A stretch of 64,000 bases of DNA from Zeugodacus cucurbitae (taxonomy: Eukaryota > Arthropoda > Insecta > Diptera > Tephritidae): NCBI RefSeq assembly GCF_028554725.1, contig NC_071667.1, forward strand, positions 28,043,501 to 28,107,500, read 5' to 3'. Shown one piece after another: positions 22,231-33,109 of this stretch. Made by a program: the position numbers and the translations under genes. The number at the start of each line of letters is the position of its first letter. The stretch's first letter is position 1. The notes under the pieces are model-generated. The model was not told the origin of the DNA and did not search any database. It saw only the letters and a program-made list of their open reading frames with translations.

Positions 22231-23730
22231 ACAGACGGCAGAGTTAACTGATTAACTGCGCATTTATGTTATTAATAAGAAACAAATGTGATGAATGATG
22301 TCCGTCCTTCGGTATGTTTGTGTTCGACTCACTATATTCGTTATATCCGTTATTAATATTGAGTTTATATGCAATATTTCGCAAGTCATAAATTTACCAA
22401 CACCTGAAAATATTTCACCACCTTTTTGTAGAAGCTTTTCCTGAGCCTAGAACTATTTTACAATTTTCCAAATAAATAAAATCCAAACTAGCATTTATTT
22501 ACTATACATATATACCGTCATTCTTTTCCAATAAATTTAATATAATTTAAAAAATTGGAAAGAAAAATCGATTTCACTTCATTAAATGATAAATGTAAAG
22601 TTAAAAGGACATAAAGCCGTAGCCAAAGTTGACAAAGTTGAAAGTATAAAAGCAAGCTATTAAATCATCTTCATGTTATTAGTCACAAAGAATATATAAT
22701 GTTCGGAATATTTAATGCATTGCTTAAATTCACAAAATATACTCATATACATTGTCCTCTATGGAGAAAATAAGCACATAACTGTTATGTGAAATTTATA
22801 TAATAATAGAGACTGAAAGATAATAAAATTCCTATCACATAGCAACGCAACAGCAACAGCCAACGACAAGGACGAAAAGGCAAAAGCACAGCCACTGCGT
22901 AAGTTTGCTGTTTGACATGGCGTATGAGTAACAGATAGAGCCAATAATAAGGATTGACTTCATACAGACATTGAACACACATTCTCGCTTCATATAATTA
23001 CATGTATGTACATATGTTTCTATACACATGAACGAACCTATATGTATGTGTGCAGTAAATAGCTTATATCCTTTACAAATATTTTCTTATACTATAGACC
23101 ATTGTACTTCGTCAATAGATTGGCAACTTGTGGTTGTAATAGGTTGGATTATTCAATCACACAGTGGCACAATGCGTTGGGAAAACTGTCCTTTCATTTA
23201 TTGGCAGCAACTCGATAAGAAGTCATATACAGCATTCAATGCCACAACAAAAGAATGCATTTATTGTTTCCCTTTTGTGTCATATACGAGTAAGTGCTCG
23301 AAGATATATAGGCATGAGTTACAAAAATGAGAAATGAGGAGAATTTAATCTTTGAAAAAGTTTTTACCATGTATGCAAACTTACATAACAACCTTTATTG
23401 CTTCCTCGAAACTCAGAAAATTTGCTTTGAATAGAAATTGTAGCTTGTACATACAGCCTATTGAACTAATCTTACTTAGATTGATATTGCCTTCGAATGA
23501 GTATTAATTGTTAAATAAGAAGAAGGGCTAAGTTTTTTTAAGAGTTTTTTGGTTATAACGATAACTTGAATTATAACAAATTGGATTAATAGGTCACATT
23601 CAACAGCAAACAAACCACAATCGTAGTCTGAAGAGGCATTCCAAATATTCCTAGAAAAGGTTCCCCTTCCAAAGTGTAGTTTTGACATTATAGTTGAAGA
23701 ATTATGACTTTTTTAACGTTCTCTAAAATA
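22231..23730. other. Non-coding DNA
   Basis: No supportable gene. The candidate frames at 22759-23029 (minus) and 23028-23330 (+) are short, overlap each other, and show no recognised domain. Confidence 0.5.
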
Positions 23731-24555
23731 AACATGTAAGGAAAGCTATGTTCGGGTGCAACCGAACATTTTATACTCTCGCAATTTATTGATGTAATTT
23801 TATAAAGATAACACAATTCGACCCATATATTCGGCATAAAGTTCAATAGAATAACGAAAATCATCATAAATAGTATATGGGGACTGAGGTAATTCCTAAA
23901 ACTCGTTTTCACCATCAAGATATAATATATCGAAGACTATACGCTCACTTAATTTTATATTACCTATAATTAGGTATATGAGATCTGAGGGAATTTATGA
24001 CCCGATTTTAACCTGTCATGGTCCGATTTGGACAATTTTTCCACAAGTGATGTCACAGCTCAAATACAATATTTGTGTAAAGTTTTATTTCGCTACCTTC
24101 ATTGGTTCCTATTGTATATGTTATAAAGTGAACGAATCAGAAGAATTCAAAATTGAGTTAAATGGGAAGTAGGCGTGAATGTGAACCGATTTCCCATATT
24201 CCACACGTGGCATCAGGATGTCAAGAAATTTCATTCAAATCTGTCGAGTATTTCCTGAGATATGGTTTTTGACCCATAAGTGGGCGCCGCCACGCCCATT
24301 TTCCATTTTGTAAAAACATCTCATTGTGGCTTCTTTCTGATATTTCTTCTGTAAAGTTTAGTGTTTCTGACGTTTTTCGTTAGTGAGTTAACGCACTTTA
24401 AGTCATTTTCAACATAACCGTTGTATTGGAGGTTGGCGTGATTATTATCCGATTTCTTTCATTTTTGGACTGCAGAAAGTTTGGTTTATATAGCTTTATT
24501 GGTTTGCGAGTTATTCTCTGTTGTAGTTCTGTACAACATGTTGCGAGAGTATTAA
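23731..24555 (+). repeat. HINE/mini-me-like repeat, internally deleted copy F3
   Basis: Starts ACATGTAAGGAAAGC, GTTCGGGTGCAACCGAAC, ATACTCTCGCAATTTATTG and ends AACATGTTGCGAGAG. The microsatellite half is deleted, from GGTTTGCGAGTTATTC to the terminal hairpin. The subfamily II start (TAATTTTATAAAGATAACAC) matches R1. Confidence 0.88.
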
Positions 24556-24902
24556 ATAATATTGTTTCATGAGAGCATTAACTTAAATTGCCTCTCACTT
24601 GCTAATGGGTTCTGTATTTTTGCCTACCAACTGTACTCGGTATGTAAATCAGTTCGTGGCATGGAATTTTGCACGTCAGCGCACGAATCGACCAGCTGCG
24701 AGGCTTCCTGCACAGGCTAGATTGCTTGACTGATATATTGTTGGCTTGCTGTGCGATTGGCTGGTGGGTCGGTAGCGCCTGTTTGGCAGCTGATTAGCGG
24801 CTGTGATATACTGTTAAGAGTCATTTGTCAGTTCATTTCGGTCTCAGCTAAAGCTTAGCCTTCGTCGACACAATTGGGGGTAGAGAAGCTCCACGTGATA
24901 AT

Positions 24903-24929
24903 TGTGTGTGTGTGTGTGTCTGTGTGTGT
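24903..24929. repeat. (GT)n microsatellite
   Basis: About 12 GT units with one TC interruption. Simple sequence. Confidence 0.9.
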
Positions 24930-26504
24930 AATGGTGTATGCAAATTTGTTACACATATATTCACATAGAGCACATAGTAGTGTAAGAAGCAATCTTATAC
25001 ACTGCGGAGTTACGATCCAGTGAATATCCCGTTACGTCTACGAGTAAATGAATAGTTAAGCATAGCCCGGTAGTACAAGCGAATGCCCAAAAAGTGAAGC
25101 GAAGCGTTCTTTTAGACTTTGATTTCTATTTTTAAATATTAAAAATATAATTGTTTTTCTTAGGAAAATTTTCAGAGGATTTTTTTCTGCATTGCTGCTT
25201 CTTGAGGTATGGTAAATGTATACCATTGATTGATTAATGGAAAATGAAAAGATTTTTCCCGAATTATCTTTTAGATGTTACAGCTAGATTACAGTTTTCA
25301 TCAAAAGAATGCAGCAATCCACATTTGAAAGAGGCCTCGTGAATGGCTGCAGAAATAATAATCACCGTATGAAATATTAGATCATAGCGTGATATAGACT
25401 TACTCATTAGTTTTCGAAGCGCCGAATGACGCAAATTCCACACCGCGAAGGAACTAAGAAAGACTAGGTTTTAATTAAGAAATTTAAGAAACTGGATTCA
25501 ATGCAAAAATATTTTAAGTTTGAAGCACTCGATGCTTTCCAATACCCAAATCTACACACACACTCTCAAATATATCCACCTCAATTTATTTGCGTCCCTG
25601 AAAAATCAATTGTGCCGCCTAGTTAACCTCAACACGTCTGCCACACCGCCACTGCCAACTGTTTAAAAGGGGAGCAGTAAAAAAGGTAAGAAAATGCAGC
25701 GTTAAACTGCGGTGAACATTGGTTGCAGGTGCCACCATATGCAGCCACTTGAACCATTGTAGCGATTCGTTCTTACGACTCTTGGCCAACGAGCTTCACA
25801 TATTTTTATTGCACTCTCGTGGTTTAGCGTGCTTTTTCAACGTATTTACATACATACAAAATTTTTACAAAATTTTATTCATAACGAAATTTAGGCCACA
25901 CTTTTCGTGCGATTTCGGTGCATTTGGGCGACACACAGTTTGCTGCTGCCGCTTTCATTTGAAGGTGCATTTATTCATTACAATATTTTTCTTTTTTTTC
26001 GATATAAAAATTTGAACAAAATTTGTTGGAAAGAGCTGCTTTTAAATGAGTTATAGCTGGTAAACGAACCAGCGACCTTTAGACAAAAAGCAAATATCTT
26101 CGTATGCAAGCACATAAATAGCCTGAATCACACACTCGTACATTTATACAGTCCCTTTGCTACCATATCATCATTTATTTTTTGTTATTACAGTTGCCAT
26201 ATTCGGTTTCTGTTCACTCATGTTGTTGTTGTTGTTTTTGTGCAGGCTACCGTAATTCTATATTGCTGCCGACATTTGCTGCCTGTCTGTCAGGAGTATA
26301 ATTTTCAGCGTTACAACATAGGTTAAGGTGGTTGGCTGCCTCTGCACTACTTCATCGTTCTCACCGACTTTTCTACCATTTTCCTCTGTAATGTCAATGT
26401 ACTCATTGCCATCGTGTTTTTTTTATTATTGGCTCCTTTGCATTCGTATTTATAGCATGCTTGTCATTCATGTCTTACTTGTGTATCTATATATATGAAT
26501 TTCC

Positions 26505-26546
26505 ATGTATTTATGTATGTATGTATCTATGTATGTGTATATGTAT
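26505..26546. repeat. (ATGT)n microsatellite
   Basis: Imperfect ATGT/ATCT tetranucleotide tract. The same motif class recurs at 42580-42660 and 54425-54450. Confidence 0.8.
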
Positions 26547-27194
26547 TGGTTATGTTATTATAGGCGCAGTCGCGCGTGTTAGCAATGGTTCCGATTCGTA
26601 GTATCTATTTGTGGAAATTTGTAATAATGTCTTTTGTGAATAACCTGTCAAAGCGTTAATCAATAAACAGTTCTGCGATTTCGAAGTCACGTTCGTGCTT
26701 GCGAGTTATAATTAATATTCCATCTACTCAAACCGCTTATTCAATGAAGTGGCGGGTAGAAGAGTCATGTTTAATTAAGAATTTATTTCGCAAGTGTACG
26801 TACATAAACTACTTCTACTTATACAAAGGTATAATGCTTTCGCACCTAGAAATTGGAATTCATTTTATAGGCTCCTTCTACAAGTTAATAGCTCTAAAGT
26901 CCACCAAGATGAAATGAATATGATTAATCAAAAAAATATGGTTTTAACGTTTGTAATTGTGAGAGGTATAATCGAAACTTAGCTGGCGGATCTTTCATTT
27001 CAACTAAATCGGCAAAACACAATATAATAGAACTCTTGAAACGTTAAAAAACCTATTATATATATCTTAATCTAAATTCCACCCTTAGGTCCATATAAAA
27101 GAAAGATTTACTTACGACATTATTCGAAAAAAGAAAGATTTTTATATTAAAAATTTTGAAAAAGTCTGTAAGGGTAGATAGTCCGCATTCTGTT

Positions 27195-27448
27195 GAAAGT
27201 CTTGGAGAAATAAAGAACATTCTTGGTAACTGAACAGTAACAGAGTCTAGCTGATTCTTAAAAAACTTTAGTAATTTTTCTATAACAAAACATTCGCATG
27301 TGACGGATTCTCTAGCCCAAGACAACCATATGTATGGAAACCATCGCTATACCAAACTGGTTGACGCACTTTGTCAGGGCCAATTTGAGTCACCCACTTC
27401 ATTATTTACAAGCAAATTATGAATAAATGTGTTGGGAATAACCAAATT
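27195..27448 (+). repeat. Segment C: diverged copy of segment B
   Basis: CTTGGAGAAATAAAGAAC, TTTCTATAACAAAACATTC, ACAACCATATGTATGGAAA and TTCATTATTTACAAGCAAATTATGAATAAATG follow the same order as 28794-29060. On the minus strand the coding-like phrase (SDGFHTYGCLGLENPS; CFVIEKLLKFF; FFISPRLSTECG) is best kept here, in an open frame of 90 codons (27325-27056). Copy F4 begins exactly where the similarity stops. Confidence 0.7.
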
Positions 27449-27449
27449 A

Positions 27450-28789
27450 AACAAGTAAGGAAATGCTAAGTTCAGGTGCAACCGAACATTTTATACTGTC
27501 CCAATTTACTCATTTTCATCACCAACGCACATTATATCTAAGATTATATCATTTAATTTGGCTAAGATATTTCAAATATTAATCGATTTATAAGGTATTA
27601 AGCCTGTCGTATTTTTGAAAACCCTATAATTAGGTATATGAGAGCTATGGGAAGTTATGACCCGGTTTTAACCATTTCTGGTACAGAGACACACTATTAG
27701 AAGAAAAAGATTTCCTCTGAATTAAATTAAGATATCTGAGAGATTTACCGATATTTTCATTGAAAAATTACCCTAAGGCACTGAGTTCTTCATATTCGAA
27801 ATCCGGGCATTGAAAAGTTAAAGTCCGATTTCGACAATTGTTTCACAAGTGATGCCACGGATGATATACAGTATTTGTGTAAAGTTTTATTCCGCTATCT
27901 TCATTGGTTCCTAATTTATATATTATAAAGTGAACGAATCAGATGGAATTCAAAATTGAGTTATATGGGAAGTAGGCGTGGTTGTGAACCGATTTCGCCC
28001 ATATTGCACCCGTGCCATCAGGGTGTCAAGAAAGTGTTATACCGAATTTCATTGAAATCGGTCGAGCAGTTCCTGAGATATGGTTTTAGACCCATAAGTG
28101 GGCGACGCCACGCCCATTTCCCATTTTGTAATTTGAGTGCAGCTTCCATCTGCCATTTCTTATGTAAAATTTTGTTTAGACGTTTTTCGTTAGTGAGCTA
28201 ACTCACTTTTAGTAATTTTCAACATAACCTTTGTATTGGAGGTGGGCGTGGTTGTAATACGATTTCTTTCGTTTTTGGACTGTATAAGGAAATGGCTAAC
28301 AGAAACGACTTCAGAAAGTTCAGTTTATTCAGTTATTTTGGTTTGCAAGATATATACAAAAAACAAAATTGGGGGCGGGTCAGGCCCACTTTTCAAAAAT
28401 GTGCCAACTGTGCCCCTCCCTAATGTGATCCTTTGTACCAAATTTTACTTTTATAACTTTATTTTTGGCTTAGTTATGACACTTTATGTGTTTTCGGTTT
28501 TCGCCATTTTGTGGGCGTGTCAGTGGACCTATTTTGACCATCTTCGAAGGCAGCCTTATCAGGGAATATGTGTTCCAAGTTTCATTAAGATATCTCAATT
28601 TTCACTCAAGTTATCGCTTGCACGGACAGACGGACAGACATCCGGATTTCAACTTCGCTCGTCATCCTGATCATTTATATATGTATATATAACCCCATAT
28701 CTAACACTTTAATTTCTGGGTGACACAAACAACCGTTATTTGAACAAAACTATTATACTCTCTTTAGCAACTTTGTTGCGAGAGTATAA
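27450..28789 (+). repeat. HINE/mini-me-like repeat, near full-length copy F4
   Basis: Starts ACAAGTAAGGAAATGC, then GTTCAGGTGCAACCGAAC and ATTTTATACTGTCCCAA, and ends CTCTCTTTAGCAAC, TTT, GTTGCGAGAGTATAA. The core GACGGACAGACATCCGG, TTTCAACTTCGCTCGTC, CCTGATCA and (TA)n is present. It lies between segments C and B. Confidence 0.9.
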
Positions 28790-29205
28790 AAATTCTTGGG
28801 GAAATAAGGAATCTTATTGTTAACGGAACAGCAATAGAGTCCTGGTGGTTTAAAACTGACTCTGAAATTTATTGATTTAATATCTTCTATAACAAAACTT
28901 TTACATAGAAGGATTTTCCTGCACAAAACAACCATTTGTATGGAAATAATCGCTATATATACCATACGAAATGTTAGAAAAACTGATTAAGAAAGTGCTT
29001 CAAGGCCAATTTATGTAAGTCGGCCACATCATTATTTACAATCAAATTATGAATAAATGAGTGGTAAGTAGCAACATATAAAAAAATATTTATTTAATGT
29101 GAATCTGCGTAGTTTTATTTAATCGATATGAAAAAAAATAAAAAATATAATGCAAGAAAATAATAAAATCTAGCTTTTAGTGCGAAAATTGCTAGAAAAA
29201 CGTAA
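28790..29205 (+). repeat. Segment B: partner of A (inverted) and C (direct)
   Basis: AAATTCTTGGGGAAATAAGG to AGTGCGAAAATTGCTAGAAA. It is almost co-linear with the reverse complement of 10728-11155 and homologous to 27195-27448. The 5' edge directly abuts the hairpin end of F4, just as A abuts R1. The minus-strand reading CRKILLCKSFVIEDI has lost the rest of the frame. Confidence 0.8.
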
Positions 29206-32083
29206 AATATATATATTTTTAATAAATCAATAAAATGCATTATGTGTTTGCAAAAACTAGTCGATGAACCTCTTAACCAGGCCTCTATATTATAATGGAT
29301 TATGCTGGTATACAAAAAATCCATTTCTAGTTCAATGATGCTCCAACAAGAAGGCAATTCAAAATTTTTGATTACTTTTGCGCTAGCTTCCGCTTATTCG
29401 TTTTTCCTTTTTATTCGCTTAGCATACAAACTTCCGCCATTCTGCGAATTTTTTCCGCAATTTTACATGCTTTCGAATTTTTTTTTTGCAAAAGCACATT
29501 CACTTCACGCTTCATGCTTTATTCACTTAATTTACAGCATCATGCATTTGTATATGCACTTTTATAAAATTTATTTTCGCGGCGCTTATTGCCCGCCATC
29601 GACATTCCATTGACTAGCACTTTAAATATTTATCGGCCACTATGCAATCACTTACTCATGCTCTCAAGCACATCAGCAATGCGGTGGCGACGGAGTGCAG
29701 CTTGCCATGACATGCGGTGTTCATCAACAACGGCAGCAAGTAACTTGCTGGCATGCAATACACTCTCACGCATACATATGTACATGTATATATATGTGTA
29801 GTTGTTGCCAGCAACGAAAGTAAATGCACTCAGCTAATGCTAGTTTGCCTAGTTAAGGCTTCTATTATACTACCACAACAACGCCTATTTTGCTAACAGT
29901 CATACACACATATATGTACATACATATATGTATATGTAAGCAGCTAACTGTAATACAGGCGTGTGTGCCGTTTCATTTTTCACGCTTTCGTATTATCGTA
30001 TACGCTGTTCATGTTACGTATCCGCCACGGCGCACCATAGCCGCCTTATTACCCGCCACACGCTGTCGAAGTTTATGTGTGTATTTGTGTGTTTGTGTGA
30101 GAGTGCATTTGTTTGAGTTTTGTTTTTAGTTTTACGGCACTTTTTCCACCTTTCGCTTAATGATGTTACGCTGGTTCCTCACTTCTTTCTCTGCTTGTCT
30201 GCCGCTAACTTGTCTTCTCTGCTTTCAGTCTGCTTTAATACTCTATACTTACTTGTAAGTTTTTATTACTTCTCTGCTTTGCTTTACTTTCTGCTATTCA
30301 CCTCTTAACCTTATACACCCTTCCTTCTGTACACCGCCCTTCAGTCAACATTGCCACTGCTTTATCTAATTCCTTCACTTTTCACCTTTCCTCCCACAAA
30401 CACACCGCGTCCGCTCTCTCTCGCTCACCTGTCCTTACTTGTACTTTGGCGCTGCCAGCACCTGTTTCCACCTTCCGACCATCCGGTCTGCTGTTCCTTG
30501 TGGCCCACTAGTCCGCTCGTTCGCTCGGTCGCTTGTTTGCTTTAGCTGCTGTGTGAATTTCTAATTTTCTTTTGTAATTAGTTAATTAACTAATTAATGA
30601 AGTTTGTGCTTAAATTGTATGCGCTTCACAACAACAACAACAACAAAAACAAATAAAAAAGAACGAAAAACAACAACACTAAATAAAATATTAAAAACAA
30701 AAATAACTCAAAGCAGATTTGCAAATTGAGTGCTGGCATTTATTTACCTCCGCATTCCCTTGAGTTCATCACGATTTACAACTTTTTCGCATAAACGACT
30801 TGTTGTCTGTCTGCGCAGTGCTTGCCTATACATAAGCAACATCCATTTGTTTGTTGCTTTTATTGGCGCATGCTGAGCAGTTGTTGTTGTTTAATGGTTT
30901 TAGCTGCCAGGCTAATTAAATGCATCAAAACAAAGGAGACAGACGCACGAATGTAAAAAAAATACCTTCGGAGTATGCGGTTAGTTTGCGCTGTTGTCTG
31001 CTCTCTTTCACTGTTGATTCTATTTTCGCAATCTGCGTTGTGTTTTTACACACTACAACAACAATTGTTGCAAATCAGACACTGTATAAATTTACTACAC
31101 AAATCACTCATTCACAACAAGCGCAACACAGACGCACCTCTCTACACAAACACAAACACACTCGCAAGTGCAAATAACTGTACACATTAGAACACGTGTG
31201 GCGCGCGTAAGTACTCACAAACGGTTGCTACGCGACGCGCCAACAGCCCATACACTCGTTAAACAACAATGGCAAACTGATAAACCGCACAACTACAACA
31301 ACAACTTTCACGGTGAATGCAACAAATTGTAACGTTACATCGTTACAGCTCGTCCACCGCACACTGCTACCAACGGCTCACTAACAGTACACATCGTCAT
31401 TGTCGCGCTTCATGCGCCATTCGCAAGAGCAACTAACACAGTATGTCCAAAAACAACGCCGCACCAACAGTTACTGTCAGTTGAAGTCGGCGCTGGCGCC
31501 GTGTAAGGCCACTGAAACGCTTCACTGCTGTGTGGTGCTGTTGTTGTTGTTGTTGCAGCTTCGTTGACGCTGCCAAGTTGAACAGAGCCGAACTGGACAT
31601 GTGTCGGCAGTCAACAACATACATTACCATTACACACACATAGGTGCATATGTAAGAACTGTTATAAAGCGGGAGCAATGGAAAACAGAAGGCAGAAGAA
31701 GACTGTGGCGTAGCATGTTGTCCAATATAAGCGTACAGGCGCAACAACATCTACACAAGGGCAACATACGAAAGGCAATTTGCGCAACAACAACGGAGCC
31801 GATGTGATAAACACGAATGCGACAACGGCGTCGGAAGGACGAAGCCGAGGAAGGACACGGCCGTCAACAGTAGCGTTGGCGACAGCGATAGGAAGCCGAT
31901 TACAGCACACGATGTTAACAGTGCATTACCTTAACATAGTAACAGAGTTACAAGCATTAACCGAATCGTGTTATGAGCTACAATTCAAAGAATATATAAG
32001 AAGAATACGCTTTGTAGCCTTGACTCCACCTCTTCACAAGCTTATTATTCCGTTCCATAAACATGTTCATATATAATATATAA
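29206..32083. other. Non-coding DNA, partly GC-richer
   Basis: No gene supported. Pyrimidine-rich DNA (30120-30530) gives low-complexity S/L/F-rich frames. CAA tracts occur at 30628-30680 and a GTT tract at 31539-31556. The stretch 31180-31950 is GC-richer, with a GCGCGCGTAAGTACTC donor-like string near 31202 on the + strand. It could hold an untranslated exon, but nothing proves it. Confidence 0.45.
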
Positions 32084-33109
32084 TCAGTGAAACCTCTCTT
32101 GGACGGACAATCGACACCGTCGAGCAATTTTTGTGCACCCTAGGGGTCCGCCTAAGTGAGGGTCATTTGTTCTAAAATTGAACTGAGTGCATGTAAAAAT
32201 ATCCACTCAAGGGAATTGTCGGCTTACATCCGTTTTTTTGTATATTAAAAAAAAAATACGATATAATGATCACAATTTGAAATTCTCAAACATCAAAAGG
32301 AGACTATGACGAAACATCATCTTGGACGCGTATTTCTTGAATTTGATCAGGTAAAAGATCTATATGATCCAAAAGACAATAATTTATGATTGGTCAGGAT
32401 CCTTTAAAATCCTTTTGTGGACTCAGTTGATTCTATTTGTGACGAATGTTCTCTAAATAAGTATTTATGATTTAATTATTGTAACGGTCTAATCATGGAA
32501 TATTCAATTTTAGATTAGACAATTACGTTAGAAATGCTACAAAAAAATTATTTAGAAAGAGCTTCCCTTTCAATCCGAAAATTAGCACTAGACATGAAAT
32601 ACAATAACTTCGTTAAAAACATTAAATTATATGAAAATCTGCTACATTCTTTACACGCAGGAAATAAAGCACACTGTGTTGGGCGCCATCTATCAGCAAA
32701 AGCAAAAATTACTGCCCATGAAATTCATTTCCAATTTGCTAATAATATTATTTTTAATGTTCCATGGCAACACTGCCTTTATTTTGGCCAAAAATTTGAC
32801 GTATCTCTATTTCTTTATTATGTTTTCATACGCTGGTTCGCAAAATTTGTAAACAAAAGCCTAAAAATTGTGAATTACGTGGTGATATTTAGAAAAAAAC
32901 TTTGCTAAAACTAAACCAAAGACTGAACCACAAATAGAGAATTAAGAAATAGAGAATTAGTGTGCAAGAAGAATCTCAAAAAAAAAAAAAATTAGGCAGT
33001 AAAGTGCAAAATAAAAATTTTCTGCTGAGACCGAAGTAACTTCGGCAATTTTCAGCTTTGTAATAGTGGCTAAAGGATAAAACGGCAAATTTTCTAACAA
33101 TAACAACAA
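32084..33109 (+). promoter_or_regulatory. BRAP upstream region and probable 5' UTR
   Basis: About 1 kb between a MITE-like scrap and the BRAP start codon. It contains a GCGCCATCTA string (32683-32692) resembling the core of the fly CTCF motif, an X-box-like GTTCCATGGCAAC (32759-32771), and a 6-bp-stem inverted repeat CCGAAGTAACTTCGG (33031-33045) about 65 bp before the ATG. The 124-codon open frame at 32534-32908 has no recognisable domain and I do not regard it as a gene. The left edge (about 32084-32160) starts CAGTGAAACCTCTCTTGG, which looks like the end of a pogo-type MITE. No transcription start can be fixed. Confidence 0.4.

Larger units (their letters stand above)
24556..27194. other. 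Non-coding DNA with simple repeats
   Basis: Contains a (GT)n run (24903-24929), an ATGT tract (26505-26546), and a minus-strand 90-codon frame at the right edge that belongs to segment C. The 98-codon frame at 25719-26015 has no family features. No gene is called. Confidence 0.5.

Noticed and set aside
32534..32908. A 124-codon frame just upstream of BRAP, possible extra exon
   Set aside because: No similarity to BRAP N-termini, no usable donor keeping frame with exon 1, and no domain.
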